DNA from: Amycolatopsis azurea DSM 43854
GTDB taxonomy: Bacteria > Actinomycetota > Actinomycetes > Mycobacteriales > Pseudonocardiaceae
Length of the DNA: 64,000 nt
NCBI RefSeq assembly: GCF_001995215.1
Contig: NZ_MUXN01000011.1
Span: forward strand, 179,307 to 243,306
Direction of reading: 5' to 3'
This document shows, in pieces, positions 43,081 through 52,807 of this stretch. The notes under the pieces are model-generated. The model did no database searches. It was not told the origin of the DNA and saw only the letters and a program-made list of their open reading frames with translations. The first letter of the stretch is position 1. Each line of letters opens with the position of its first letter. A program made the translations under genes and the position numbers.

Positions 43081-43908
43081 GTGGCGGCAAGGCAAAGGAC
43101 CGGATTCGTCGTCTACGGGCTGCTGCTCGCCGTCGGCATCGCGTCGATCTTCCCGCTGTACTGGTCGTTCGTGGTGTCCTCCAAGGACAATTCCGCCCTC
43201 GGCGAGACCACCCCGCCGCTGCTGCCCGGCGGCAATCTGGTCGAGAACGTGGGCAGGGTCTTCGACACGGTGGACTTCTGGCTGGCGATGCAGAACTCGC
43301 TGATCGTCGCCGGCACGGTGACCGTGTCGAACGTGCTGCTCTCCAGCATGGCCGGATTCGCGTTCGCGCGGCTGCGGTTCCCCGGCCGCGACTCGCTCTT
43401 CCTGGTCGTCATCGGCACCGCCATGGTGCCCGCCCAGCTCGGTGTCATCCCGCTGTACCTGGTGGTCGGCGAACTCGGCTGGTACGGCCGGCTGGAGGCG
43501 GTGATCGTGCCGGGGCTGGTCGGCGCGTTCAGCGTGTTCTGGATGCGGCAGGCGTGCGAGGAGGTGATCCCCGGCGAACTGCTCGACGCCGGACGCGTCG
43601 ACGGCTGTTCACCGGCGCGGCTGTTCTGGAACGTCGCCCTGCCCGCCATCCGTCCCCAGGCCGCCGTGCTCGCGATGCTGACGTTCATGACCGCGTGGAA
43701 CGACTTCTTCTGGCCGCTGATCGTGCTCGACCCCAACGCGCATCCGACCGTCCAGGTGGCGTTGTCGCGGCTGGCCAGCGGCTACTTCACCGACTACTCG
43801 CTGATGCTCACCGCGGCGTCGATCGGTGTGCTGCCGGTCATCGTGCTGTTCATCCTGCTGGCCAGGAAGGTGGTCGACGGTGTGATGCGGGGCGCGCCAC
43901 GGGCTTGA
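43081..43908 (+). CDS. Sugar ABC transporter permease (MalG-like)
   Basis: A 275-aa membrane subunit with six spans (FVVYGLLLAVGIASIFPLYW first). The ATPase-docking loop is GELLDAGRVDGCSPARLFWN followed by VALPAIRPQ, and the preceding WMRQACEEVIPGE is typical of MalG-like proteins. GTG 43081 lies 3 bp after the MalF-like stop. No ATPase gene follows; actinomycete CUT1 importers commonly share one MsiK-type ATPase encoded elsewhere. The unit ends in a gene-free palindrome region. Confidence 0.9.
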   Translation: MAARQRTGFVVYGLLLAVGIASIFPLYWSFVVSSKDNSALGETTPPLLPGGNLVENVGRVFDTVDFWLAMQNSLIVAGTVTVSNVLLSSMAGFAFARLRFPGRDSLFLVVIGTAMVPAQLGVIPLYLVVGELGWYGRLEAVIVPGLVGAFSVFWMRQACEEVIPGELLDAGRVDGCSPARLFWNVALPAIRPQAAVLAMLTFMTAWNDFFWPLIVLDPNAHPTVQVALSRLASGYFTDYSLMLTAASIGVLPVIVLFILLARKVVDGVMRGAPRA

Positions 43909-44016
43909 CGGCCGTGGTCGCGGCGCCGTTTTAGCGCGACTGCTTCTTCGGGGTTCTATTGAGGAGAAGAGCAAATGTGGCGGGTTCATTCGCTCGCCCG
44001 AACGCCGACCTCGAGT

Positions 44017-44069
44017 GTTGTGAAAGCCACTTCCGCAACGTTGAAGGTTGCGGAAGTGGCTTTCACAAC
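44017..44069. repeat. Long perfect palindrome, GTGAAAGCCAC family
   Basis: Perfect 23-bp arms beginning GTTGTGAAAGCCACTTCCGC (44017-44039, complement 44047-44069) with a 7-nt loop. Relative to 16092 the change T to C in one arm is matched by A to G in the other. It lies between convergent units. Confidence 0.9.
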
Positions 44070-44180
44070 GCTTCGGGGACTCCGCCGCTCACTAGGACGG
44101 ATGACGCGGATGACAGGGACTCTCCGCTCGTGCGATGAGGGGAAAGTCCCCTTCACCGGGCTGATCGCTGACGAACACCG

Positions 44181-44235
44181 GTCCGTGAAGGCCTCCTTGA
44201 AGGACCCAGGGTCCCTCAAGGAGGCCTTCACGGAC
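44181..44235. repeat. Long palindrome, GTGAAGGCC family
   Basis: Perfect 20-bp arms GTCCGTGAAGGCCTCCTTGA (44181-44200, complement 44216-44235), with an inner GGACCC-A-GGGTCC stem, so almost all 55 bp pair. A solitary GGGGAAAGTCCCCTTCACC near 44140 looks like a half-arm. The gap 43909-44304 has no gene. Confidence 0.9.
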
Positions 44236-44304
44236 TTGGCACCGGGGCCGGAGAGCGTCGCCGTTCTCCGGCGACGACGGCGTCGACCGGATCGGCCGCA
44301 ACCG

Positions 44305-45666
44305 CTAAAGCCCGTTGCGCGCCACCACGTCCGCGTAGAACCGCGCGCTGTCCTTGAGCACCCGCTCCTGGGTTTCGAAATCGACGTGCACGAGGCCGAA
44401 CCGCTGCGTGTACCCCATGGCCCACTCGAAATTGTCCAGCAGCGACCAGGCCATGTAGCCGCGGATGTCGGCACCGCGTTCGATCGCGTCGTGCACGGCG
44501 GCGAGGTGTTCGGCGAAGTACCGCACGCGGTTCGCGTCCCGCACCCGCCCGTCGACGACCTCGTCCACGAAGGCGGCGCCGTTCTCGGCGATGACGAGCG
44601 GCAGGCCGGGGCAGTGGTCGTGGAGCCACAGCAGCAGATCGGTGAACGACTCCGGCCGCTGCTCCCAGCCGAGCGAGGTCAGGTCACCGCGGGGCGGCGT
44701 GACGTCCATCCCGCGCAGGCCGGGCAGCGGGCAGTTGCTGTCGGCCTCGGGGTCGTCGAGCGGGACGGCGCGGGCGGGGGCGTAGTAGTTGACGCCCAGG
44801 ACGTCCAGCGGCTGCGCGATGATTTCCAGGTCGCCGTCGGCGATGGCCGGTTCGAGGGTGCCGAGATGCGCCAGATCCGCCAGCAGTTCGGACGGGTAGC
44901 CGCGGCCGAGCAGCGGGTCGAGGAAGAACCGGTTGTGCAGGAAGTCGAATTTGCGCGCGGCCTCACGGTGCTCGGCGTCGTCCACGTCGGTGAGCACCGG
45001 GGCGAAGTTGAGCACGATGGACACTTCCTGCTCGCCACCGTTCGCCCGCAGCGCTTGCGCGGCCTGGCCGTGCGCGAGCAGGAGGTTGTGCCCGGCGACG
45101 AGCGCCGCGCCCTCGTCCTGAAGACCCGGAGCGTGGTCGCCGTTGCCGTAGCCGATGAAGGCGGCGCAGAACGGCTCGTTGATCGTGGTCCACTGCCGGA
45201 CGCGGTCGCCGAGTACTTTGTGGACGGTCAGCGCGTAGTCGGCGAACAGGCCCGCGAGATCGCGGTTGGGCCAGCCGCCTTCCTGCTGCAGCGCCTCCGG
45301 AAGGTCCCAGTGGTAGAGCGTGACCATCGGGGTGATCCCGTGCTCCAGCAACGTGTCGACGAGTCGATCGTAGAAGGCCAGCCCGCGCGGTTCGATCGTG
45401 CGGCCGTCCGGCATGACCCGCGACCACGCGACGGAGAAACGGTAGTACGGCACACCGAGTCCGCTCAGCAGCGCGACGTCCTCGCGATAACGCCGGTAGT
45501 GGTCGCAGGCCGGGTCACCGGTGGCGCCGTCGAGCACCGTGCCCGGTCGCGCGGTGAAAGTGTCCCAAATGGACGGTCCGCGCCCGTCCGCCGTCGTCGA
45601 ACCCTCGATCTGGTACGCCGCCGTGGCCGTGCCCCAGCGGAACCCGGCCGGAAAACTGCGTGTCAC
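44305..45666 (-). CDS. Family 1 beta-glycosidase (beta-glucosidase)
   Basis: A 453-aa cytoplasmic enzyme releasing monosaccharide from imported beta-glycosides. The acid/base E164 is in QWTTINEPFCAAF and the nucleophile E361 in PLVIAENGAAF; FRWGTATAAYQIEGS and HWDLPEALQ are the other GH1 signatures. GTG 45666 gives the normal family start. It lies 11 bp after the sugar-binding protein gene, so uptake and cleavage are co-expressed. Its presence makes a beta-linked disaccharide or aryl-glycoside a likely transported substrate. Confidence 0.93.
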   Translation of the reverse strand: MTRSFPAGFRWGTATAAYQIEGSTTADGRGPSIWDTFTARPGTVLDGATGDPACDHYRRYREDVALLSGLGVPYYRFSVAWSRVMPDGRTIEPRGLAFYDRLVDTLLEHGITPMVTLYHWDLPEALQQEGGWPNRDLAGLFADYALTVHKVLGDRVRQWTTINEPFCAAFIGYGNGDHAPGLQDEGAALVAGHNLLLAHGQAAQALRANGGEQEVSIVLNFAPVLTDVDDAEHREAARKFDFLHNRFFLDPLLGRGYPSELLADLAHLGTLEPAIADGDLEIIAQPLDVLGVNYYAPARAVPLDDPEADSNCPLPGLRGMDVTPPRGDLTSLGWEQRPESFTDLLLWLHDHCPGLPLVIAENGAAFVDEVVDGRVRDANRVRYFAEHLAAVHDAIERGADIRGYMAWSLLDNFEWAMGYTQRFGLVHVDFETQERVLKDSARFYADVVARNGL

Positions 45667-45677
45667 GCCGTCCCCAC

Positions 45678-46934
45678 TCAGTTGGCGGCCGCGGCGCGGC
45701 CTTCGGTCGAGGCCTGGCTCCAGGCCTGGTCGAGCGATTGCTTCCCTTCTTCGACACGGCCGAGCGCGTGCCCGTACACGGGCCGCACCTCGCCGTCACG
45801 CAGCCCGCGGTAGTTCGGCCGCAGGGCCTCGGCGGACGCGGCGAAGATCTTGCCGATCGGCGCGCCGCTGAAGTAGTCGCTGGTGTGGGACAGCACGGCG
45901 GGATCCTGGTAGGCGCCCAGCGCGCTCGGCAGCAGCCCGCTTTCCAGGAAGATCCGCTTCTGCTGCTCGGGCGCGGTCAGCCAGACGGCGAGGTCGTAGG
46001 CCTCCCTGCGGTGCGCGCCCTGCTTCGGGACGGTCAGGAACGACCCACCCCAGTTGCCCGCCCCGCCAGGCACCGAGGTGACGTCCCATTTGCCGGCCAG
46101 TTCCGGGCCGCCCGCCTCCTGGATCTGGGTCAGCATCCAGGCGGGACACGTGATCGCTGCGAACCGGCTCTGCTTGATGGCCACCGTCCACGGCTGCGTG
46201 AAGGTGGTGACCGCCGCCGTCTCCTTCTTCAGCGCCATCCCGCCCGCGAGGTCGAAGGCCTTGCGCACGTTCGGGTTCCGGTCGGCGATGAACGTGTCGT
46301 CCTTGGCGAAGTAGTTCTCCTGCGCCTGGTTGAGCATCGCCGTGTAGACGGTGCCCGCCGAATCGGCGAACTTGACCCCTGGCGACCGCGAGCTGAACTT
46401 CTCGCCGGTTTCGGCGAACTTGTCCCAGGTCGGCCACAGCGCGGCCACCTGGTCGCGGTCGGTCGGCAGTCCGGCGTTCGCGAACAGGTCACGGCGGTAG
46501 CAGAGGGCGAGGCTGCCCATGTCGGTCCCGAGGCCCATCACGAACTTCCCGTCGTCCGCGGTGCCCTGGTCCCATTTCCAGCTCGGCCAGTTCTCCTTCA
46601 GGCCCTGCGCGCCGAACTCGGACAGATCGCTGAACTTGTCCGTCGACTGGCGGAACTTGGGGAGGTACTGCTCCTCGATGGCCACCACGTCCGCGCCGCC
46701 GCGTCCGGCGCCGAGGCCGGTGGCCAGCTGCCGGTGGTGTGTCTCGAAGTCGGCGACCCGGCCCTCGACGGTGATCCCGGGATGCGCCTTCTCGTAGTCG
46801 TCGAAGAGTTTCTCGTAACCGAACTCGCCGAAGGTCGCGACGGTGAGCTTGATCGGCCCGCCGGGTTCGGAACCGCCGGAACAACCGGCGAGCAGCAGCA
46901 CGAGGGCCGTCAACGCGGCCGGCATGCGGGTCAT
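45678..46934 (-). CDS. Sugar ABC transporter substrate-binding lipoprotein
   Basis: A 418-aa extracellular receptor for the importer. The lipobox is LLLAGCSGG; then come the family 1 binding-protein features (LTVATFGEFGYEKLFDDYEK, then GADVVAIEEQYLPKFRQSTD) and a C-terminal helical lobe. Ribosome site GAGGAGAACC precedes ATG 46934. It lies 32 bp after the large BTAD/LuxR regulator gene and 11 bp before the GH1 gene on the same strand. The permeases are in the convergent operon at 42184-43908, so the importer is split between two transcripts. Confidence 0.92.
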   Translation of the reverse strand: MTRMPAALTALVLLLAGCSGGSEPGGPIKLTVATFGEFGYEKLFDDYEKAHPGITVEGRVADFETHHRQLATGLGAGRGGADVVAIEEQYLPKFRQSTDKFSDLSEFGAQGLKENWPSWKWDQGTADDGKFVMGLGTDMGSLALCYRRDLFANAGLPTDRDQVAALWPTWDKFAETGEKFSSRSPGVKFADSAGTVYTAMLNQAQENYFAKDDTFIADRNPNVRKAFDLAGGMALKKETAAVTTFTQPWTVAIKQSRFAAITCPAWMLTQIQEAGGPELAGKWDVTSVPGGAGNWGGSFLTVPKQGAHRREAYDLAVWLTAPEQQKRIFLESGLLPSALGAYQDPAVLSHTSDYFSGAPIGKIFAASAEALRPNYRGLRDGEVRPVYGHALGRVEEGKQSLDQAWSQASTEGRAAAAN

Positions 46935-46966
46935 GGTTCTCCTCGGTCGGGCGGGGATGGTCACGG

Positions 46967-49900
46967 TCACGCGAGCCGTCTCGGCAGCTGATCGCCGACG
47001 GTCAGCCGCGAATCGGCGTGCAGTTTGGTCAGCACCCGGGACACCAGCGACTGCACCGTCCTCCTCGGCAGGCTCAGCTCCGCGGCGATCTCCGGATTGG
47101 ACATCTTCGCCGCCACCAGCCGTGCGACCCGCAGTTCCAGCGGCGACAGCGCCCCGGCGTGCCGGGGACCCCGCTCGGCACGGCTCAGCACACCGTAGCG
47201 GCGCAGCCTGTTCTCCGCCCGGCGGATGCTCCAGGTGGCGCCGACCGGCCCGAGCACCTCGCACGCCTCGGTGAGCGAGCGGGTGGCCGCTTCGAGGTAT
47301 CCGGCGCGGCCGAGCAGTTCGGCGGCGTCCTCCAGGGCGGACGCGAGTTCGATCGGGCGGCGGACCTCGCGGTAGTGGTCGGCCGCGGCCAGCACACCTT
47401 CGGGGTCGCCGTCGATCAGCGCCCGGCACCGGGCGGCGGCCGCGGTGGCCCTGGCGGGAACGGTCTCCAGGTTCGCCTCTTCGTCGCAGACGGCGAGCGC
47501 TTCCCTCGCGACGGCCTCGTTCCCAGCCGCGAGCGCGACGCGGACGACGTCGGGAAGCCATTGGTGGCGCAGCATCATCCGGGCGTAGTCGGGCTTCAGC
47601 ACCGGCGCGACCAGGCGCAGCGCGTCGTCGAGCCTGCCGCGTTGTTCCGCGGCCATCGCCATCGCCGCGAGGTAGAAGTCGCAGCTTTCGCGTTCGGACG
47701 AGTTCGACGGCGAGTGCGCCTCGGCCGCCTCCAGATGGTTGCGGACGGAGACGCGTTCGTCGCGGTGTCCCGCGATGAGCGCGGCGACCCCGTGCAGCAG
47801 CAGGGCGGCGGCGCCCGGCTCGCGGACCCCGTAGAAGGTGATCGCCGGACCGTCCTCGGTGACCGAGTCCAGTTCGGCCAGCGCCTCGTCCCAGCGGCCG
47901 GTCCAGTAGTAGTGCACGGCCGCCGAGACCTGCGGACCGGTCGGCAGGCCGTGCCGCGCCGCCGTCTCGTACCCGGCGTGCAGCGTGGCGTCGGCCTCGT
48001 CGAGCCGGTCGAGGTTCTGCAAGGTGAAGAGGCGGTTGTCGAGCAGGTCGAAGCGCAGCGTCGCCAGGTCGGCCTCGTCGCCGGTGGTCTCGAGCGCGGC
48101 GTCGACCGCGGTCAGCGCCCGGTCGTGCTCACGGCGGATCGAGTGCACGAGCCACAGCGTCTGCTGCGCGTGCGCGGCGGGATACCGCTCGCCCTTCTCG
48201 ACGGCCTCGGCGTGCAGGCCGCGCGCGATCCGTTCGGTCTCGCCGAGATCGTCGAGGGTGCCGCGCCGGAAGTTGGCGAGCAGCGTCCGGGTGCTGGTGC
48301 GCCACAGCTCCGGCATCGACGGGTCGTCCGCGGTGTCGGCGAGCGCCTCGATCGCGCCGGGCGTGTCGCCCCGGCGGTAACGCAGCGCGGCGAGGACGTG
48401 CCGCATCTGCGCCAGATCCGCCTTGCCTGCGACCGTCTTCACCGCCTGCTCGGCTTCGGCCTCGGGATCCTTTTCGAGCCGGAACAGCACGCGCACGAGC
48501 GCGGCGATCAGCGTCTCCCGCTGCTCGCGGGTGGGAACGGTGCTGTCGAGCGCGCCGCGCAGGAGGTCGGCCGCGATGTGGGGGGCGCGGTTGGAGACCG
48601 CGATGTGGTTGGCGGTGAGCCACTCGACCAGCCACGGGTCGTACGGCACCGGCCCCGCCGCCAGTTGCTCGGCGACCCGCTTGATCGGCGCGCCGGCGCG
48701 TGCGAGCGACTCGGCGGCGCGCCGGTGCAGCGCGGCGCGGACCGGTTCGGCGATGCCGCCGTAGAGCGCCTGCCGCTGGAACGGATGGTGGAAGGCGAGT
48801 TTGTCGCCCGCGTACTCGATCACGCCCGCGGTGGTGGCCGGTTCCAGTTCCTGAAGGACCTCCAAGGGGCTCTTGCCCGCCAGCGCGGCGAGATCCTCGA
48901 CGGCGAACTCCGCGCCCAGCAGCGACGCGGTGCGCAGGATCTCGGTCGTGGCCGGGTCGAGGGTCTCCAGGGTGCGGCCCACCGCCGCGAGCAGCGACCG
49001 CGGCGCGTTCTCGGTGCCGTCGAGCGTCACCTCGGCCACGCCCGCCTTGATCCGCAGCGAGCCGGTGCGGACCAGATCGTTCGCGATTTCCCTGGCGTAG
49101 AGCGGATTCCCGGCCGCGCGCCGGACCAGCGGCCGCAGGCTGGGCCCGAGTTTCGCGGCGAGGATCACCTCGAACACGGAGGCGATCTCGTCGTCGGTCA
49201 GCACCTCGACCGGCATGAGCTCGCCGTCCCTCGCCTCGACCCCGCGACGCAGCTGGGCCAGGTCGCGGCGGCCGTGCCCGGTGCGGGTGGCGGCGACCAG
49301 CAGCAGCGGCAGCTGGCGGGTGGCGGCGGCGAGGCGCTGCCACAGCAGGACACTGGCCTCGTCGGCCCAGTGGAGGTCGTCGATCACCAGGACCAGCGGG
49401 CCGGCCGCGCAGGTCTCGTCGACCAGTGCCAGCAGTTTGTCCACAGTGGACAGGATCGGGTCGGCGGGGCCCCAGTTCCCGTGCGCGGGTTCGGCGTGCA
49501 GTTCGCCGGCGAGCTTGGCCTTGGCCGGATCCGCCGCGCCGTGGTGCACGCCGAGGCACTCCATGATCACCTGGAGCGGGAACCGTTGCTGGAGTTCGTC
49601 GGCCGCGGTCCAGGCGAGCTGGCAGCCGCGTGCCGCGGCGTTCGCCAGCCCGGCGATCAGCAGTTCCGATTTGCCGATACCGGGTTCGCCTTCGAGCCAG
49701 ACCGGACGGCCGCGGCCGGCGAGCACGTCGGTGACGAAGCCGTTCAGCCGCTCGACCTGCCGGGTCCGGCCGGGCAGGCTGCCCTGGCCGCCGCGTTCGA
49801 TCGCCTTGGCCACCGGCGGCGGCACGATCCGCACCGGTACCGGTTTCGATCCGGTGACAGGTTTCTCGCTGCCGTCCAGGATCCGCTGGTGCAGGTCCCT

Positions 49901-50620
49901 CAGGGGGGCGCCGGGCTCGACGCCGAGTTCGTCCCGCAGCACGCGCCGGGCATCGCGGTAGGCGGTCAGCGCCTCGGTCTGGCGCCCACTGGCGTGCAGG
50001 GCGCGCATGAGCGTCTCGTGCAGCGACTCCCGCAACGGGTGCTGCTGCACCAGCGCGGTCAGCTCGGCCACCAGTTCGCGATGGTCGCCGAGGCCGAGCA
50101 GCGCGGTGGCCCGCAGCTCGGTGGCGGTCAGCTGGAGTTCGGCGAGCCGGACGCGTTCGGCCTCGGCGAACGGGCCGGGTACGCCGGAATACGCCTCACC
50201 GCGCCAAAGACCGAGGGCGGCGGTGAGCCGGGCGGCCGCGCCACGCTGATCCGCGTGCGCGAGGAGCCGCCGGGCCGTGGTGGCTTCCTGTTCGAACCGG
50301 CGGACGTCGAGCGCCTCGCGGTCCAGCCGCAGCACGTAGCTCGATCCGGACGAGTGCAGCACCTCGTGCGCGTCGCCGCCCGCCTTGCGGATCGCGCCGC
50401 GCAGGCCTGAGACGTAAGTGTGGACACTGCCGGTGGCGCTCGCGGGCGCCGACTCGCCCCAGACGTCGGAGATCAGTTCGCCGAGCGAGACGGACTGGCC
50501 GCAGCGTGCCGCCAAGGTGGCGAAGACCGCGCGCTGACGGGCGGGCCCGAGCTTCAGCTCGACGTCTTCGAGCCAGGCACGAGGAGGCCCGAGCAGCTCG
50601 ACGCGCAGCCCGTTGGTCAC
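46967..50620 (-). CDS. Large BTAD/ATPase/LuxR regulator (AfsR- and LAL-like)
   Basis: A 1217-aa cytoplasmic regulator combining two DNA-binding ends. Residues 1-100 are an OmpR-like winged helix (PARQRAVFATLAARCGQSVS), about 105-250 a BTAD helical domain, then an ATPase with Walker A GEPGIGKS at 311-318 and Walker B LVLVIDDLHWADE. A long helical-repeat region leads to a C-terminal LuxR helix-turn-helix (LSPLELRVARLVAAKMSNPE, RRTVQSLVSRVL). SARP/AfsR proteins usually lack the LuxR end and LAL proteins lack the BTAD end, so this is a hybrid of both. GTG 50620. The sugar-binding protein gene is 32 bp downstream, suggesting it may be a target. Confidence 0.9.
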   Translation of the reverse strand: MTNGLRVELLGPPRAWLEDVELKLGPARQRAVFATLAARCGQSVSLGELISDVWGESAPASATGSVHTYVSGLRGAIRKAGGDAHEVLHSSGSSYVLRLDREALDVRRFEQEATTARRLLAHADQRGAAARLTAALGLWRGEAYSGVPGPFAEAERVRLAELQLTATELRATALLGLGDHRELVAELTALVQQHPLRESLHETLMRALHASGRQTEALTAYRDARRVLRDELGVEPGAPLRDLHQRILDGSEKPVTGSKPVPVRIVPPPVAKAIERGGQGSLPGRTRQVERLNGFVTDVLAGRGRPVWLEGEPGIGKSELLIAGLANAAARGCQLAWTAADELQQRFPLQVIMECLGVHHGAADPAKAKLAGELHAEPAHGNWGPADPILSTVDKLLALVDETCAAGPLVLVIDDLHWADEASVLLWQRLAAATRQLPLLLVAATRTGHGRRDLAQLRRGVEARDGELMPVEVLTDDEIASVFEVILAAKLGPSLRPLVRRAAGNPLYAREIANDLVRTGSLRIKAGVAEVTLDGTENAPRSLLAAVGRTLETLDPATTEILRTASLLGAEFAVEDLAALAGKSPLEVLQELEPATTAGVIEYAGDKLAFHHPFQRQALYGGIAEPVRAALHRRAAESLARAGAPIKRVAEQLAAGPVPYDPWLVEWLTANHIAVSNRAPHIAADLLRGALDSTVPTREQRETLIAALVRVLFRLEKDPEAEAEQAVKTVAGKADLAQMRHVLAALRYRRGDTPGAIEALADTADDPSMPELWRTSTRTLLANFRRGTLDDLGETERIARGLHAEAVEKGERYPAAHAQQTLWLVHSIRREHDRALTAVDAALETTGDEADLATLRFDLLDNRLFTLQNLDRLDEADATLHAGYETAARHGLPTGPQVSAAVHYYWTGRWDEALAELDSVTEDGPAITFYGVREPGAAALLLHGVAALIAGHRDERVSVRNHLEAAEAHSPSNSSERESCDFYLAAMAMAAEQRGRLDDALRLVAPVLKPDYARMMLRHQWLPDVVRVALAAGNEAVAREALAVCDEEANLETVPARATAAAARCRALIDGDPEGVLAAADHYREVRRPIELASALEDAAELLGRAGYLEAATRSLTEACEVLGPVGATWSIRRAENRLRRYGVLSRAERGPRHAGALSPLELRVARLVAAKMSNPEIAAELSLPRRTVQSLVSRVLTKLHADSRLTVGDQLPRRLA

Positions 50621-50722
50621 ACCGGCTCCATTTCTGTCCTCACCGAAAGTGGCCGGATCACTACCGTGCCCCGCAGTTTAGGACGTGCCCGGATCAGTTC
50701 GGTTGCGCACCCCGGGCGTACT

Positions 50723-52807
50723 TCAAATCGCGTCGCGCTGCGGCGGCACGGCGGGACGCGTGAACGCGTGCAGCGGCGCGCACCACGGCTGCGCCGCCCC
50801 CAGGGCACGGTCGGCCTGCCAGGTGGCGGGCGTGTCCGCTTCGGGCAGCAGCAGCGCGGCGAGTTCGCCGGTCAGGCTCTGATGCTGTTCCTCGGTGAGA
50901 TTCTGTTGGTGCGAAAGCAGATGGAGCAGTTCGACGGCGGGACCGGTGGACAACGCGCGGACGTTGTCGAGCAGCCATTGCGGGATCCAGCGCGCCGTCA
51001 GTTCGTCACCGACCTGGAGCAGTTGCTCGGCGACCCGGTCCGCGGGCGCGCCGGAGCCCGCCATGGTCGCGGCTATCTCCTGGTGCAGCACGGCGCGGAT
51101 GGCGGGCGGGGTGTTCGCGGCGAACACCGCGCGCACCAGGGGGACCCGGAAGCGCAGGCGGTCTCCCTCGGTCTCCAGCACGCGCGCGGCGAGTGCCTCC
51201 TCGACCGCTTCGATGAGCGCCCGTAGTTCGCGGCCGGTGACGCCCGCCAGATCGGCGACCGTGAACGACGAGCCGAGCAACGCGGCGGAGGTCAGCGTTC
51301 GCTTGCACGCCACGGAAAGCGTGGCGAGATGATCTTCCACCGCGGCGGCGGCCCGGCTGTGCGGCGCGGTGCTCGGCTCGCGGCCGTCGGCGAACTCGGC
51401 GAACACCTCGGTCAGGTAGCCGGCGTTCCCGGCGGTGTACTCGGCGGCGAATCCGAGGAAGTCCTCGCCGGGATCCCTGGCCAGGGTCTCCTCGGCGAGC
51501 GCGGCGACGGCCGGGCCGTCGAACGGCGGGAGCGAGACGATCTCGCCGTCGAGCCGCGAGCGGAGGACGTCGAGCGTGCGGCGGTGGGGGAGCGGGCGGG
51601 CCGAGCCGATCAGCAGCAGCGGCAGGTGGGTGGTGAACCGGTGGAGCCGCTGCCAGGCGAGCAGGCTTTCCTCGTCGGCCCAGTGCAGATCTTCGAAGAC
51701 GAGCACCCGGGGTCCGTCTTCACACAGTTCGGTGACCGTTTTGCCGAGATCCTCCAGCGCTTCGCCTCCGAGGGCGTCGGCGATGAGGCTCAGCGGGACC
51801 GCGCCGGTCAACTCGTCGGCCTCGACCCAGCGTGTGCGGCTTCTCGCCGTCGCGAGGGCTTCCGCCAGGAGCGCGGTCTTGCCGCTGCCCGCCTCGCCGT
51901 CCAGCCACATCGTCCCGCCGCGGCCTTCGTCCAGCAGGGCGGACAGGTGCTGACGGACCCGGCCCAGTTCGTACTCGCGGCCGACGAACGCGGACGGCCG
52001 TTCGGGCTGGGCCTGCGTCGGCCGGTGGTGTTCCAGCTGGTCCTGGTGGTGCAGCGTCGGATCGTCGTCCAGGACCCGCTGCCGCAGGGCCAGCAGTTCC
52101 GGGCCGGGTTCGAGGCCGGACTGCTCGATGATCGTCTCGCGGGCGCGGTCGAACGCGGCCAGCGCCTCGGCCTGCCTGCCGGACCGGAACAACGCGGTGA
52201 TCAGCATGCGGTGCAGGCCTTCGCGCAACGGATGGCGTTCGACCAGCACGGCCAGTTCGCCCACGAGTTCGCGGTAGCCGCCCAGGTGCAGCGCGACCTC
52301 GGCCTGGCGTTCGAGCGCGCTCATGCGGAGTTCGTTCAGCCGGGCGCGCTGGGTCTCGGCGAACGGACCGGGGATCCCGTTCAGCGCGGAACCCCGCCAC
52401 TGCCCGAGCGCGGAACGCAGCGACTCCAGTTCCCGCCGGTGCTCGCCGGCGAGCCGGTGCGCGCGGGCCCGTTCCAGCTCGGCCTCGAAGACGTGGACGT
52501 CGACCTGCTGCCTCGGCAGATCGAGGCTGTAACCGGCGCGGGTGGCGACGAGCGGTTCGCCCACCGGCTCCAGCGCGCGGCGCAGCGCGGAGACGTAGGT
52601 GTAGACGATGCCGGTGGCGCTGTCCGGGGGCCGCTCGCCCCAGACGGCGTCGATGATCTCCTTGCGGGAGACGAACCGGCCGGCGTGCAGGGCGAGCGCG
52701 GCGAAGACCGCTTGCCGCTGAGCGGGACCCAGGGCTATCTCGCCGTCGCCGTGCCGGGCGGGGGAACCGCCCAGGAGCCGCACCGTCAGCGAGGGAACCT
52801 CGTCCAT
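50723..52807 (-). CDS. BTAD/ATPase regulator (AfsR-like) without LuxR end
   Basis: A 694-aa regulator closely related in layout to its downstream neighbour at 46967: winged helix (PAQRQAVFAALALHAGRFVS, 1-100), BTAD (105-250), ATPase with Walker A GEAGSGKT at 304-311 and Walker B VLVFEDLHWADEES. It stops after the ATPase helical part and lacks both the long repeat region and the LuxR domain. ATG 52807 has GGCAGGTC ahead; the longer open frame is not supported. It is 102 bp upstream of the larger regulator on the same strand and divergent from the small genes at 53125 and 53461. Confidence 0.88.
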   Translation of the reverse strand: MDEVPSLTVRLLGGSPARHGDGEIALGPAQRQAVFAALALHAGRFVSRKEIIDAVWGERPPDSATGIVYTYVSALRRALEPVGEPLVATRAGYSLDLPRQQVDVHVFEAELERARAHRLAGEHRRELESLRSALGQWRGSALNGIPGPFAETQRARLNELRMSALERQAEVALHLGGYRELVGELAVLVERHPLREGLHRMLITALFRSGRQAEALAAFDRARETIIEQSGLEPGPELLALRQRVLDDDPTLHHQDQLEHHRPTQAQPERPSAFVGREYELGRVRQHLSALLDEGRGGTMWLDGEAGSGKTALLAEALATARSRTRWVEADELTGAVPLSLIADALGGEALEDLGKTVTELCEDGPRVLVFEDLHWADEESLLAWQRLHRFTTHLPLLLIGSARPLPHRRTLDVLRSRLDGEIVSLPPFDGPAVAALAEETLARDPGEDFLGFAAEYTAGNAGYLTEVFAEFADGREPSTAPHSRAAAAVEDHLATLSVACKRTLTSAALLGSSFTVADLAGVTGRELRALIEAVEEALAARVLETEGDRLRFRVPLVRAVFAANTPPAIRAVLHQEIAATMAGSGAPADRVAEQLLQVGDELTARWIPQWLLDNVRALSTGPAVELLHLLSHQQNLTEEQHQSLTGELAALLLPEADTPATWQADRALGAAQPWCAPLHAFTRPAVPPQRDAI

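Noticed and set aside
47018..50410. 1130-codon plus-strand open frame opposite the BTAD/LuxR regulator
   Set aside because: Long antisense frames are expected in 70 percent GC DNA. The minus-strand product has complete domains and ribosome sites; this one has none. The same applies to the 795-codon frame at 38740-41127.
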